A stretch of 64,000 nt of DNA. Source: Leuctra nigra. Taxonomy: Eukaryota > Arthropoda > Insecta > Plecoptera > Leuctridae. The position numbers were made by a program, and so were the translations under genes. Position 1 is the first letter of the stretch. Each line of letters begins with the position of its first letter. The notes under the pieces are model-generated. The model had not been told where the DNA came from, did no database searches, and saw nothing but the letters and a program-made list of their open reading frames with translations. The stretch covers positions 13,751,246 to 13,815,245 of the forward strand of contig OW203773.1 in the NCBI GenBank assembly GCA_934045905.1. Direction: 5' to 3'. Shown here piece by piece: positions 1 through 12,400 of the stretch.

Positions 1-89
1 AGACACATTAAATAGACATACACACAATGCATTGATAATGGCAACTAATGAAAAGAATTTAATATGACACAGATCAAGTCAAAACATCA

Positions 90-302
90 TTATGCATAAT
101 ATGAGAAAAAGTAAAAATAAATTGTTATGAGTATGATGGGCCAGATAGGTTTCACATATTTTGGAGGTACTCTTAATATAATATTATTTTCTTGTTCTCT
201 AAGAAGAAGGGCTTTATATTCCCACTTGAATATTTTTGCTGACGAAACTTCTTTAAGATACTCTGGAAGTGTGTTCCATACCCTTAACCCGCCGGTAGTC
301 AC
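90..302 (-). pseudogene. C-terminal fragment of a non-LTR retrotransposon ORF2
   Basis: A 70-codon frame on the - strand with GLRVWNTLPEYLKEVSSAKI then FKWEYKALLL. The pattern RVWN.LP......S...FK...K..LL is typical of the last residues of Jockey/CR1-like reverse transcriptase ORFs. No upstream RT motif is present in the window, so this is a 5'-truncated copy. A shorter related piece, sharing CTTGTTCTCTAAGAAG, lies at 2170-2215. Confidence 0.5.
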
Positions 303-1860
303 CTGTCATTTTGTAACGCGCAGACCCCATTTACTATTGACTGCCATGTACACTGGGCCAAACAAAACTTGAACGTTCAATAAATCTGATAGTGTGATAA
401 ATGTAAGATCGCACCATCAGAAGTCAGTCTAAGCGATCTCATTGTCTCACTATAGTAGGTGACCTCACATTTCAATGATAATAACAAGCTTTGATTGGTT
501 ACGGGACATGACCAGCAGTCATTCAAATTTGGTCAACGTTCAAGTTTTGTTTGGCCGAGTGTACATTTGGAAGGTATTTTGAGTGTCAATTTATTTTTAT
601 TTTCATTATTGATGTATTAATCTAATACTTGACCACAAATATTGCAATATTAATTTTGATTTATATTTTCTTTATTGATTTTAATGAAAAACGGGAAAAA
701 TACGACATTTTAGAGGATCCTTGCTATTATTTTAAATAAATAATTTCAATCGGTTAATTTAAGCATATTATATTTTTATTTGTATACTCTATGGGTACAT
801 TGATCATATAATAGGAAAATATATATAAATAAGTAGCATGAATGTTTCCATGGCCATTGAATTATGCGTATTTTCCCATGCATTTAGCATAGGGCAACAT
901 TTTATTCCGAAAAAGCCCATTCTTAGAAAATCCTATTAAGTCGTCTCCAAAACTTAAAATGAATAATGAGTGATGGAAATATCAAAACATTAATGTAATT
1001 ACTAATTAAAATGTATTAGAAGTATAAATTAACAGAAAATAGAGATTTTTTTGATAATTGTGTAAAAATAGTGACGGGAGTAGTCACCTGGGGTCTGACA
1101 GGTCCACCAAAACTTTGAAGCCCTGCCGTTTGTCACACGATTTTTTTTAGACGTGCAACATTGTCTGTCAGTGAGTTCAGTGTCTAACTTGAAGGTACTG
1201 AGAAGGAAAAAGTCCTAGTGCTGCTATCCTTAAAGAAACAGGAGAAATGGCAAGGCTGGGGTCTGTCAGACCCACTCGCGGGGTAAAAAATTAATGAAAA
1301 AAGATTGAGATGATAAGGAGTTGTGATGGTTGAATACCATAGGTTATTTCTTTGACGCGTGTTGTAGTTACGTAAATTCTTTGTCAACTGAAGTTTTTCA
1401 TGTACCTAGATATGCTAGTGACTTGGTGTTAACGATTTTGTGAAGGAAAGTTGCAAGGTGGAGGATCCTGCGGTTCTTCATGTTCAGCCAACCAAGGATG
1501 TCACAAGTAATAGTGTCACAAGTATATCGCCATAAGGTTCCTAATACAATTAATATCCCCAGCTTTATACAAGAAATGGCTGCACAATTTAAAACGAGAA
1601 CAAATTTTAGTTTTACCAAATTTAATTCGGCAATTTTCTGATTTTCTTCACTGGTGTACTTTGGTTCATATCTATGCGGATGATTTCCAGACAGTAAATA
1701 AAATAAGTAATGGTTACATTATTCGTATCGCACGTCAACACGCTTGGGCAAACTTACTGCGAACTACAGGGAAATGTTTCATTACAATATTTAACGATAT
1801 TTATAGATAGTATAAATAAACCATTATTAAACTTATTAAATAATAAGTATTCAATATTGA
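303..1860. other. AT-rich intergenic DNA, no gene seen
   Basis: No coding or RNA gene can be supported. A short inverted match (GGGGTCTGACAGG near 1091 and GGGGTCTGTCAGACC near 1259) may mark the ends of an old element. Confidence 0.4.
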
Positions 1861-1879
1861 ATTATTGAATGAGAAATAT

Positions 1880-2085
1880 CAAATCATAACATATTAGCCC
1901 CGCCGTACGACCCGTCGAACGCCCCCGCCTATACAGCTGGTCGCGTCTACCTGTGCAGGCGAGCTACCCTCATAGCACGTCACAGCTATGTGCCCTAGTA
2001 GCCATAGCCTGTCAGAACTAGTACTAGTAGCCTGTCAGAACTAGTACTAGTAGCCTGTCAGAAAAACGCGCAGTACTCGTGATCC
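1880..2085. repeat. GC-richer patch with short tandem repeat upstream of gene A
   Basis: A 200-bp island of higher GC in an AT-rich setting. It ends with two and a half copies of a 23-bp unit (AGCCTGTCAGAACTAGTACT plus AGT) at about 2006-2060, which contains the palindrome ACTAGTACTAGT. It could belong to the gene A promoter region, but no promoter motif is convincing. Confidence 0.4.
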
Positions 2086-2249
2086 ATGGAAGATGTATTT
2101 TTTTTTTTTTCTATGAATTAGACTTGAATGTAGTTATGTAGACTTGCTAGAAGGTAAACTGAACCATTCCTTTTCTTGTTCTCTAAGAAGTAGGGCAGTT
2201 TCGTAATACAATTTTCAATTAAGTCGATACTCCCGCATGGTATAGATAA

Positions 2250-2346
2250 TTAAATTTCAAAACATTTTGTCAAACGCATTTTGTTTCCAATCGTATCCAA
2301 AAAAGTGACTGCTACCAGCGGCAAAATTGCTCGTGCTTGCACCACC
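2250..2346 (-). mobile_element. TTAA-flanked GGTGGTGCAAG element, terminal fragment
   Basis: Shares CCAATCGTATCCAAAAAAGT and the CGGCAAAATTGCTCG segment with the copies at 4181 and 8003. It ends in GCTTGCACCACC followed by TTAA (2347-2350), the inverse of the start of the copy at 4181. It lies about 110 bp before the gene A start codon. Confidence 0.6.
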
Positions 2347-2457
2347 TTAATGTCTTGATTATCTGTAAATTTCAGAAGACTGAGAGGAGACCTACAAGAA
2401 GCGTCACTGGGAGGTCCTAGCTCGACTGCTCGACGACGCTCTTGGACGAAACCGCCG

Positions 2458-2648
2458 ATGGCAGCACCCTTTTACACGACGCGATATATACCACAAATTC
2501 CGTCAGCACAAGAGCCAATCCAAGCAGATGTACCGTGTGCCAAAATACAAAAGAAGAAGAGGAAGACGAAGAAGAAGGCAAAAGACGATAATTTGTTCAC
2601 GAGAATGGGCTGCGCGTTTAAACAGAGTTTTAGCAACTTATCAGCGAG
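2458..2648 (+). CDS. Gene A exon 1 (start codon, Lys-rich N-terminus)
   Basis: Starts at ATG in a strong context (ccgccATGg) and ends at donor GTAAGT in phase 2 (63 codons plus 2 nt). The last 24 residues align with all of gene B exon 1, sharing the pattern DD..(I/L)F.RM.C......S..NL. The first ~39 residues are absent from B and contain the basic run KKKRKTKKKAK, which resembles a nuclear localisation signal. An acceptor-like TTTCAG ends at 2383, so a spliced 5' UTR is possible. Confidence 0.75.
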
Positions 2649-3388
2649 GTAAGTGTTTTACTACCCGTAAGTAAAACGTATAAACTTACGTTCAACGTAC
2701 GTTGAACAGCCCGTAGGTGCAGAAAATAGATCTTCACCTACCAACCAAAATGCATCATACCATACCCATTCACACGCTTACTTTAATTCACATGCTCACT
2801 TTAATTCACACGCTATTTTAATTACTTTAAATGCACTGTATGTTCGTACTTGGAAAACGCTCGTGTAACGCGTTGATGAGCGAGCACGGGTACGTGCAAA
2901 TTCTCGAACTGAAAATTCGTACAGAACGCACAGAAAACATATACATCCATATTGAATTGAAAAATGATCCACTCAGTCAACATAAATGTATCTACTTTTC
3001 ATTGAAACGTGGAAATAACATCTAAGCACTGTGGTTCCTAATTAGCAAATCAGATCTATGTGGTAGTGGAAAAACAGTTATTTCGATACTTCATCTCTGA
3101 CAGCTATTAAAAATGTCAATAAGTGCATACGTTCTTAACTGATAGGGCTAAAAATTTGTAAAAAAAAGAGACATTGTTGGTCTTAATGACCATGCATAAT
3201 ATGAGTTTGATCAGAATTATCGAATACCATTTTCATTTTTCAACCTATCAGGAGATATTTATTTAAATTTTAACCAATGAATGGATTTCAAAAAAATTTA
3301 AATCAGCAAACAGAAAAGGTTGTCGCTACATGTGTGCAAAATTTCAGATCGATCGGTGAAACGGTGCGACCTCCTTTGCTCCAGGTAG

Positions 3389-3421
<33 letters not shown>

Positions 3422-6400
3422 CAGAGGTCCGTGTCAAAAGAGTCAAAAGGAGACGATCGCTTCGCTCGCTCAAACAAGTCTCCAATGTTTTAACATGGGT
3501 AGTCATTTAAATTATTAACATTTATAGGTACTTTATTCAAGTGAGCTTCTGAAAGGTGTATAGAGACATTCGTTGACCAAATTGAAGTGGACCCAGGACT
3601 CCAGCCATGGCGCTAAGAATTCGTTATAATTCTTTCAAATAATGATGAAACCATATACCTCGTACAAAAGCATAAAACATATTATGATCGAATATGGAAT
3701 ATTCGATTCCGGTTCCAGTCCCTGCTTTGAAGTGATTACGATATTGATATTGAAGTTCTCTTTAAAAAATGAATGAGACGTAAAACGGCAGGTTAATAGA
3801 TTTGAATTTTCTTGTTTCAGGCTAAGTAGGACGAAGTTGCCCGAAAAACCAGGTAATACAACAGATAAATATAATTAATACTAACTATAACATCAGATAA
3901 ACAATTATATGAAAAGGGCCACTGTAGCCGATAACTAAATATCTTTTGAATATTTAAGTCAAAGTTTCGTGTCGTTCAGATTACGGTTTTATCTATTATT
4001 TGTTTAGGTAACAAGCATTTTACACATTTGAAAACGTTCCGGGTTTCTTGTGGCGCCCAAAAATGACTAATACCACTTGATATAACATGTTGCCAGCTCC
4101 CTCTTACGAAATGTGAAGAAAATAAAATTGCATTTTTACACATTCTTACACATTGCATTCTTACACAGGTGTCTTATTAAGGTGGTGCAAGCGCTAGGCC
4201 GTTTTAGAAAAATGAGAGAGAAAAATTGTTTCATAAGTAGGTGTAACATTGATAGGATGTCACATGATCAGTCTGATTGGATATTAGTAGCACTTTTTCA
4301 TTTTTGCGTCTTGCATTCATTGTTTATTAGGCGCCGGTTATTCAACAAAACGGCGAAAAACTTTGAAATTTCCGATGCAATTGGAGAACATACCCGTGAA
4401 CCAATTGATCTCAAGTTTTAATCATGAATAGATAAAAGACACGCTTATGGTTGTTTTGTTGCACAATTTTGTCAAATTAAATTTCATACGGCTCCCATTG
4501 AGACAAGAAAATATAAAATTTTTCACCAAAATCCACTGATTATTACTAATTAAAGAAGCAAAAAATTTAAAATTTACCAAGGGATTACCCTAAGCTTGTC
4601 TTTCATCTAATCATGGTTAAAATTTCAAATCATTTCGTCAACCCATTTTGTCTCCAATCGTATCCAAAAAAGTGCCTGCAAAACGCGGCAAAATCACTCG
4701 CTTAATGCCCTCTTTCAACAATTCACATTCCTCGACCTCCTTCAGCTCCTCCTCACCAGTTCTTCAACCAGCGCCCACCTCAAGACGATGAGCCACCGGA
4801 TTTACAACGTCGTCCGCAGTTATACCAGCGCCCTGGACAACAAGCGTTATCTTCAAGACAACGCGAACCAAGAGCAACATCGACCGAGAATCCGCCGTGG
4901 CAGATATCAAACCGACTTCCAGAGACACCGGATGGATGTCAGGTAGTACATCGACATCAACCAATATCGCCTACACACTCTCGAAGGCAGGGAGGACACG
5001 GAACTCAAAACTCGTCATCCCGCCGACCTCAATCAACAAGGCATGAACAGCCTTCACCAGGGACACCTCCCGAAACTCCAAAACGCGGCAAATCTGCTCG
5101 ACGCTCACTATTCGCAGCTGCTGGGGCGGCTGGAGTGGCTGGATTGGCTAGAGCGGCTGCAGCCTCTGCAAAGGCGGCGGCGGCTGCGGCGGCACGTCTT
5201 TCGCAGATTGACCAACTGCCTCCACAACTAGATGACTTTCCGCCTTCACAAGTAGATAACGTTTCGCATCCACGAGTAGAACACGTACCGCATCCACGAG
5301 TAGAACACATACCGCATCCACGAGTAGAACACATTCCGCATCCGCATGTTGATCACATACCGCATCCGCATGTTGATCACATACCGCAACCACATGTAGA
5401 TAACTTCCAGGCTCCACATGTAGATAACTGCCCGCCTCCAGATCTAAATGCGGATGAAATATTTGAAATTAGGAAAATAGGAGGATTATTTGGGGCTAAA
5501 AGACCCTCATTTTTTGCAAAAATAAAAAGGAAACTAGACAATCCTGACGCACCGGGTGTAGATCCTCCGTGGAATATGAGAACCCGGGAGGAAGAGTCTC
5601 CAAGGTCATACTTCGAACGTATTGGGCCACCTGACCTCACTGACTGCATTATTACTGTGGAAAACCAACTTCCATCGCCACCTGCTGGTGGACCATCTCC
5701 ACGGCGGCCGAACCATCCTCCAACGCCACCTTCTGGCGAACCATCTCCACGGCGACTGCACCATCCTCCAACGCCACCTTCTGGTGAACCATCTCCACGG
5801 CGACCGCACCATCCTCCAACGCCACCTGCTGGTGAACCATATTCTACTTCGCAGGCAATACTCGACCAACAGCGACAACTATACCTCGATTTCGTTGCGA
5901 AAGGACGTTCCTGTAAGTCTCTTGATAGTTCGATATCTAATAAGTTCTAGTGGTCGTTCCACCCAGCCAAGTCGTACTGTACACTCACACTCACTCAACA
6001 TACCGATAATGCCTAATGAACTGAGGAGCAGACTGACCACTTTTACTGTAAGCAATAACATGGCATTTCCGGCCTACTGGATCTTTTACCAATGTAATTG
6101 TTAACAAAATAGGGCTTTGTACGAGTATTCAGAGCTGTTCAATGAAATAATTGCATAGATTAGAATTAGTTATTAGTTTTATTTTGTCCAACAGATGCTA
6201 TGGTAGGACAAAGTAAATCTAATAAACCATTACAATATATGGAATTATTTTCATTGAACTGTTCTGAATACTTGTACAAAGCATTATTTTGCTAACAATT
6301 ACATTGGTAAAAGATATTGATGAAAATCGATTAAAAAACTCTTCAAGGTCAAACTCTCTTCCCAGCCGTCTTAAAGAGTCATGAAGAGTTCTCTAGTTAG

Positions 6401-9400
6401 AACTATTTCCGACGTGCTCTTACGTTGCCTTATCGCAAATCAGACTTTGTACAAGACTTCTTTCATCGTGGCAAACTCCTTATCTCCTAGTCCACTTTTG
6501 CGGCTTCCCATTCCCAACCTTCGACCAGACGCGTAGGAACTGCTTATATAATGGGGGGGGGGGGGGGCATTTCAGAATGAGAGGGCGTTAGAATCTGTAG
6601 AATATAAAAGTATTTCTGGGATGCTGAACTGTTCAAAATACAAATAACAACCGCAGTCTCTTGAGCCGGAGCCCACAGTTCTACTTTTAGAAAGCTATTT
6701 TCCTGGTACTAATTGTTGTTCTTGTTCTCTTCTCTCAAGGTGATGGACCAGTGGAGGTGCAAGATCCAGGTGAGTTCTTCTAACCTAAATCAACTTTATA
6801 GGACTGATAATCCATGACCTCTGAACCTTACCATTCACTATCTCTCTCTCTTACTTTGTCTCTATAGTACATATTGACAGTGTTTCGTATCAAACAGAGA
6901 CAGGAGCTAATTGAGTGACAAAATGTTTTATTAGTGGACTCTTATGATGATCACATGATTAGTCTGATTGTATAATAGTAACCACTTTTTTATTTTTGCG
7001 TCTTACCATGATAAATGTCCAGGATTTGCACAAACCCGAGCAAAACAATGCCATTTCGGATACGAATGACTCGTCAATGACTCGTCGCCAGACACAGACA
7101 GTCTTTCTCTTCACACTCCCCGCAAAAACACGAATCTAAATTTCCAACAAGATCTCTCAAACTTTCGAGCCTCTTCTCATTCCCTTGCGTTTTTCTAAAA
7201 TGTGTAAATGTTCTTCTTCCGAATAGGTTGGTTCAAAATAGGGCGTCACACCTGCCATCAGTATAAAATACAATGTTACTCGTAATATAATGATATACAC
7301 AAGAAAATGCAAGTCCTGACTCTATTCACTAAACTCACTATAGGTACACTATTCTTAGGTATCTGGATCCGTCTGAATGCAAACAAGATTGTCTTGAAAC
7401 TGCTGAGTTTTCTGCAAATAGCAGGATAGAAATAAAGATTAAATCATCAATTCTGAGGATTCATATTTAAGTCTGGTTGTGGAACTGGGAATCAAAACAA
7501 GCGACGTGCTGATAGCTCTAGAGCTACAATTTGTTAAAATCCTCTTTCAATGACTATGGTGGCGAAGATGGCAACGAAAATGATGTACTTACTACGCTGG
7601 AACCAACACAACAAACTGAAAATCAGCTAGAACTAGGTGGCACATTCAAATTAGCGGATTCACTTTGGAAAGTTTAGGTTGGCAAAGTGTGAATTCAGGT
7701 GGAAGGTCTGGATGGTGCTGCTTAGTTACACCCTAACGGCGTTGTAAGCGTAAATTGAACAGCCTGTAGGTAGCCTTTAACTTACCTTGGCTCTAGAGCG
7801 TGACGCCAGGGATGACTTTGCAGCGTGCGAGAATCATGTGCAGTGACGTCAGCAGTGGCGGACTGGCTATGTCTTATTTTCGCTCCCCAGGACCAAAATA
7901 ATTTTTTACAACAAAAATTCTTCTTACAAAGTTGTATGTTTTGAAGATACATACCTACTCTCTAGTGTGGGGCCTTTACATGTTATAGAACTATTCTTTT
8001 AAGGTGATAAAAGCGCTCGGTTGTATTAGAAATTTGAGAAAGATTTTTTTTTTCAAAAGTGTGTGTAACTTTGATAGGATGTTTACATGATCAGTCTGAT
8101 TGTATCACTTTTTCTGTTTTGATTCGTGTTTTATTAATTAGGCGCCGGTTATTAAACAAAACCTCTCAAAACTATGCAATTTCCGATACGCTTGGACACC
8201 AAACCCGTGAACCAATTGATCTCAAATTTGTATCATGATTAGAAAAAAGACAAACTTAGTGTTATCACTTAGCACATTTTTTAAATTAAATTTCATACGG
8301 TACCCAGAGAGACAAGAAAATATACAATATGTCACCAAAAACAAACTAATTATAACTAGCAAAAAATTACAAATGTATACCAAGTGATAACCCTAAGTTA
8401 ATCTTGTATATCATGATTAAAATTTCAAATCATTTCGTCTACCGATTTTGTCTCTAATCGTATCCAAAAAAGTACCTGAAACAGCGGCAAAATTGCTCGT
8501 CATGTAATGTAATGTTTGTTTGCGCAGGATACCTGCCACTGAGGGAAGAGGTGCTCGTCTTGTTAGACGGAATGGACCCGAACGCGCAGTACTTCCACTA
8601 CCTTCAGGATCTAGCGAGAGAACTCAACCACGGGGACGACGTGCCAAGCTACGAAAAGCTAGGTAATGTGATGAAAATGACTTGAGAGTAGATGTAAGGT
8701 CGCTATAGTGCTTTTTCAAAAGGTTTTACCAATGACCAGAGCCAGTTGTTTGTGGTGATAAAAAAAGCAAAAATTCGTTTTCAACATTATGAAAGCGGTG
8801 AATTGGTGGTGATAATTATGTTAATTTTCGCGATTGGTGTTGAAATGGAAAATAATATGATTTTTGTAAGAATAAGTGTGAAATATGACGCGCGAGCGCA
8901 CCGCAATACTACCAACCCCCCTCTCACTAGCGAGACTCGGCGCGTGCGCATGCGCACCCCTGTTCAAGGTCATGTAGATGCGTCATTCCATGCTCAGCAG
9001 CCAACCAACGGGCACCCCCATACACTCTTTGGCTGGCATTGACAGCTGGCTTAAAACTGTGATTCTTTCTATTTCGTGGTACCTGGAAATTTTCGTAAAA
9101 TATATGCTCGGAATCGGGAAATGTTGCAAAACACGTAGGTTTGGGACAAAATCGCGAGAAAAAGATACTTATATTTGGAATCAGGAGTGTAATAAACGTA
9201 AAGATATGACAGAAAATTCATGTTTCTAAACATTTCGCGTTTATCGTGGAAACCATAAACAACTGGCCCTGCCAATGACTTCCGCTCTATGGATTCGTGA
9301 CTGCTATAGCTGCAGCACTGAATGCTTTTGCCGATGTCTGAGGACGCACTGCATGACAAGATTCTGACAATATAATGATTAATGATATATTGTTAATTTT

Positions 9401-12400
9401 GCTTAATGCCACGGTCTGTCTTCATATTTATAACCGTCCGGTTTCCCTGCAATCTTGTCAGTTGTAAGACGATCTCAGCAGGTCGCGTGAAGAATTTGAA
9501 CAGGTCGGTATTGTTTGTCACCAGACATCGACGACAGTCTCGCGAATCCCCTTAAGATGAAGTCAATGGTTTTATGAAAGATGTATCTTCACACCATAAA
9601 ACACAAGACTACGTCTAAAAAAAAATCCGACCATTTAAAATAATATGTGAAAGAAACTCATAAAAATGACAGATCGTGTCGAAAAAGAAACAAGATGCTT
9701 GGAAAAGAGTTCAAATTTTCAAAATTTGCGTGGGCTACGCCCCGGACTTGCATGTACTCATTGGTTCTAACCAGGGCTCCCAAGTGGTCACTATTTTCAC
9801 TAAAAGTCATTTTTTGAGCCAGGTCAATAAAAATAATTTTTTTCATGATTTATAGTCATTTGGTCATTAAAAGTCATTTTTTTTGTCATGGAAGTAAAAA
9901 TTGTCTTAAAATTGTGTACAAAACGCATAAAAAGGCACAAAATTTGTTCCTGAAATTCAAAATTTTCCCGGGGCTGTTCGCCCCGGACCCTTGTTGTGTT
10001 GGGGGCCCTCTCCCCAAACCCCCCATTGTGTTCATAAGCAAATATGGTTCCCCAGACAATCGCCAATTGTTTGCACACTTATTAAAATTATCTACTGGCT
10101 GCGATTTGATTTTAGTTGAACGATAATATATCGAAGTGATTTTTGAAGCATTGCTTAGGTAAAATAACTCATTTTTAATGAATAAAGGATAGATGCAACA
10201 CCATTTGCCAATCTCGTTTTTAGAATCGTCATTTTGATGCTTTATATTCTGACCCCCTCAATTATAATTTCAGAAATCATTCATTACTAAGTCAAATGAT
10301 ATAATTTCTTTATTTTATTGAAAAACGTCGATTTACTTAGGTCATTTTTTGGTAATTTATTTCTTCCTAAAAGTCATTAAAACTCACTTTTTTTGAAGGT
10401 AGAAACTGTTGGGAGCCCTGCCTACTTAAACCTCTTACACATTTATAACTTACATTTGCCAAAAATAGCACAAATGACTATAATAATTTCATGTCCTCCA
10501 CTGTCTTACTTAAAAATATTAATAATGACCGGCCTCTTCCGAAATTTTCATCCTGAATATTCCCTTGGTATTTCAGTATAAAATTAAAATTGGGAAACTC
10601 AAGTTTTCATCAAAATCTTCATATTGGTGAAAATTAAACTGAAACATCTTCTCGTTGAATAAGATTTCAAATAGTTCCAATCATATTGAAAATTTGCATG
10701 GCCTTTTGGGTCAACATCATACTCATAATAAAACTTTTCAGTCAAATCGGCTAAAATTTGTCGACTTATCTTTGAAATTCAGCTATCAAACATTTAAAAT
10801 GGGATTTCACACTGGGTCGCAAACCGTGGCAGGAAGTGTTCGGTCTGAGCATGCGCAGTAAATAGTATCTGACTCTGCACATGCGTAGATTGAGCATGTA
10901 TAATTCCAGCCATGGTTTGTTCACTTACTTTGACTATGGGTGCATACCGTATTTGGATCCAAACGCCCAGTTTCCCTATCCTTTAACATTGTGACGTAAC
11001 ACCTGGGCGTGACCTTGAGTCGAATCGTGGTCGAATGAATGAAAATAGAGTAATCACAACGCCCGACCTCTTGAGCTTGGGCATTATGGGTACTGGTTTG
11101 AGCTCGTTTGTTGACGCGGCAAGTTGATTTAACCCGTAAATCCTATGGTGACGTCATCGCCCAACTCCACAAATATTGGAATGCACCCTATATTATGTAG
11201 CCAGCTTACTTTATGCCTTGACCGCTCCAACTCATGTTCGATCATCTTAGTTATTTCTCCGCAGATGTTGCACGTATCGGTGCTCGCTCATCAACTCGTT
11301 GCAATGAGCGTTTTCCTAGTATTACTAAGTAATTCTATTTTTTGCATGTTCTAGTGGCCGATGCAGACACGTCGGGCATTCCAGTCCGTATGTATACCCA
11401 CTTTCAATAGTTCCTATAGAAATCTTCGGAAATCTTAGAAATCTTAGGAAAATCTTTGGAAATCCTTTATATAGACCTAGATTCTAATTACAATATTCAA
11501 AAGTCTTGTAAATCTTTAAAGATGTTTAGAAATCTTTAAAATTCCTCGGAAATCCCCACAAAATCTGATTAAAATATTCAAAAATCTATAAAAATCTTTA
11601 GAAATTTTGGAAATCATAGGACATCTTTGGAACGCGGAAAATATTCAAAATCTTTTGAAATATTTAGACATTCGTACAAAATCCCAGAAAATCTAATGAA
11701 AATATTAAAAAATTTCGGAAAATGTCGAAAAATCTTTAGAAGTCTTCAAAAATCCCAGGATATCTTTAGAAATCTTCACAAATCTAAGAATTCTTTGGAA
11801 ATCTTGGAAATCCGAAATCATGTGTAGCTCAAATCTATTAGTTGATAGATCCTCTTTCTTTGATCTCTAATCTCTTTGGATTTAATCCAATAATCAGTGA
11901 TAATTCAGTGTTTACCAACGTGTTAGAGTAAAACTTCAATCAAGAATAAAACAAGTATAATCAGTAAGGGGCCAAATCATATAAAATACTAGTGAACTAA
12001 TATGATAATTTACCCATTGAGCCGTCGTTCACAATTGAGATAATATATGGAGCTGCGCCATCAAACAAACGAATTTCCCGAATCACAGGGTCTGAAAAGA
12101 CTTCACTTCAGCCAATGTTATCGGTATAGGAGTAAACGAACCTTGCCTTAGTAGTATGAATGTAGTAATGATGCCCATGAATCTTAACCCAGCCGTCTTA
12201 ATGATTGTGTTTCACTTTTCAGTGAAGTTCGCCGCGTCGCTTCTCGAGGACTTTCATGACTACGCCCATCGAAACTACGATCACCTGACTATTCCAGAAG
12301 CAAGTACGTGGAAATAGAGAACCAGTTTTACCTAGTTGACTTGTTCTTTTTTGTGTCTGGGGCTTAACGTCGTCGCACTGTTCTGCAGCGAGGCTATGGC

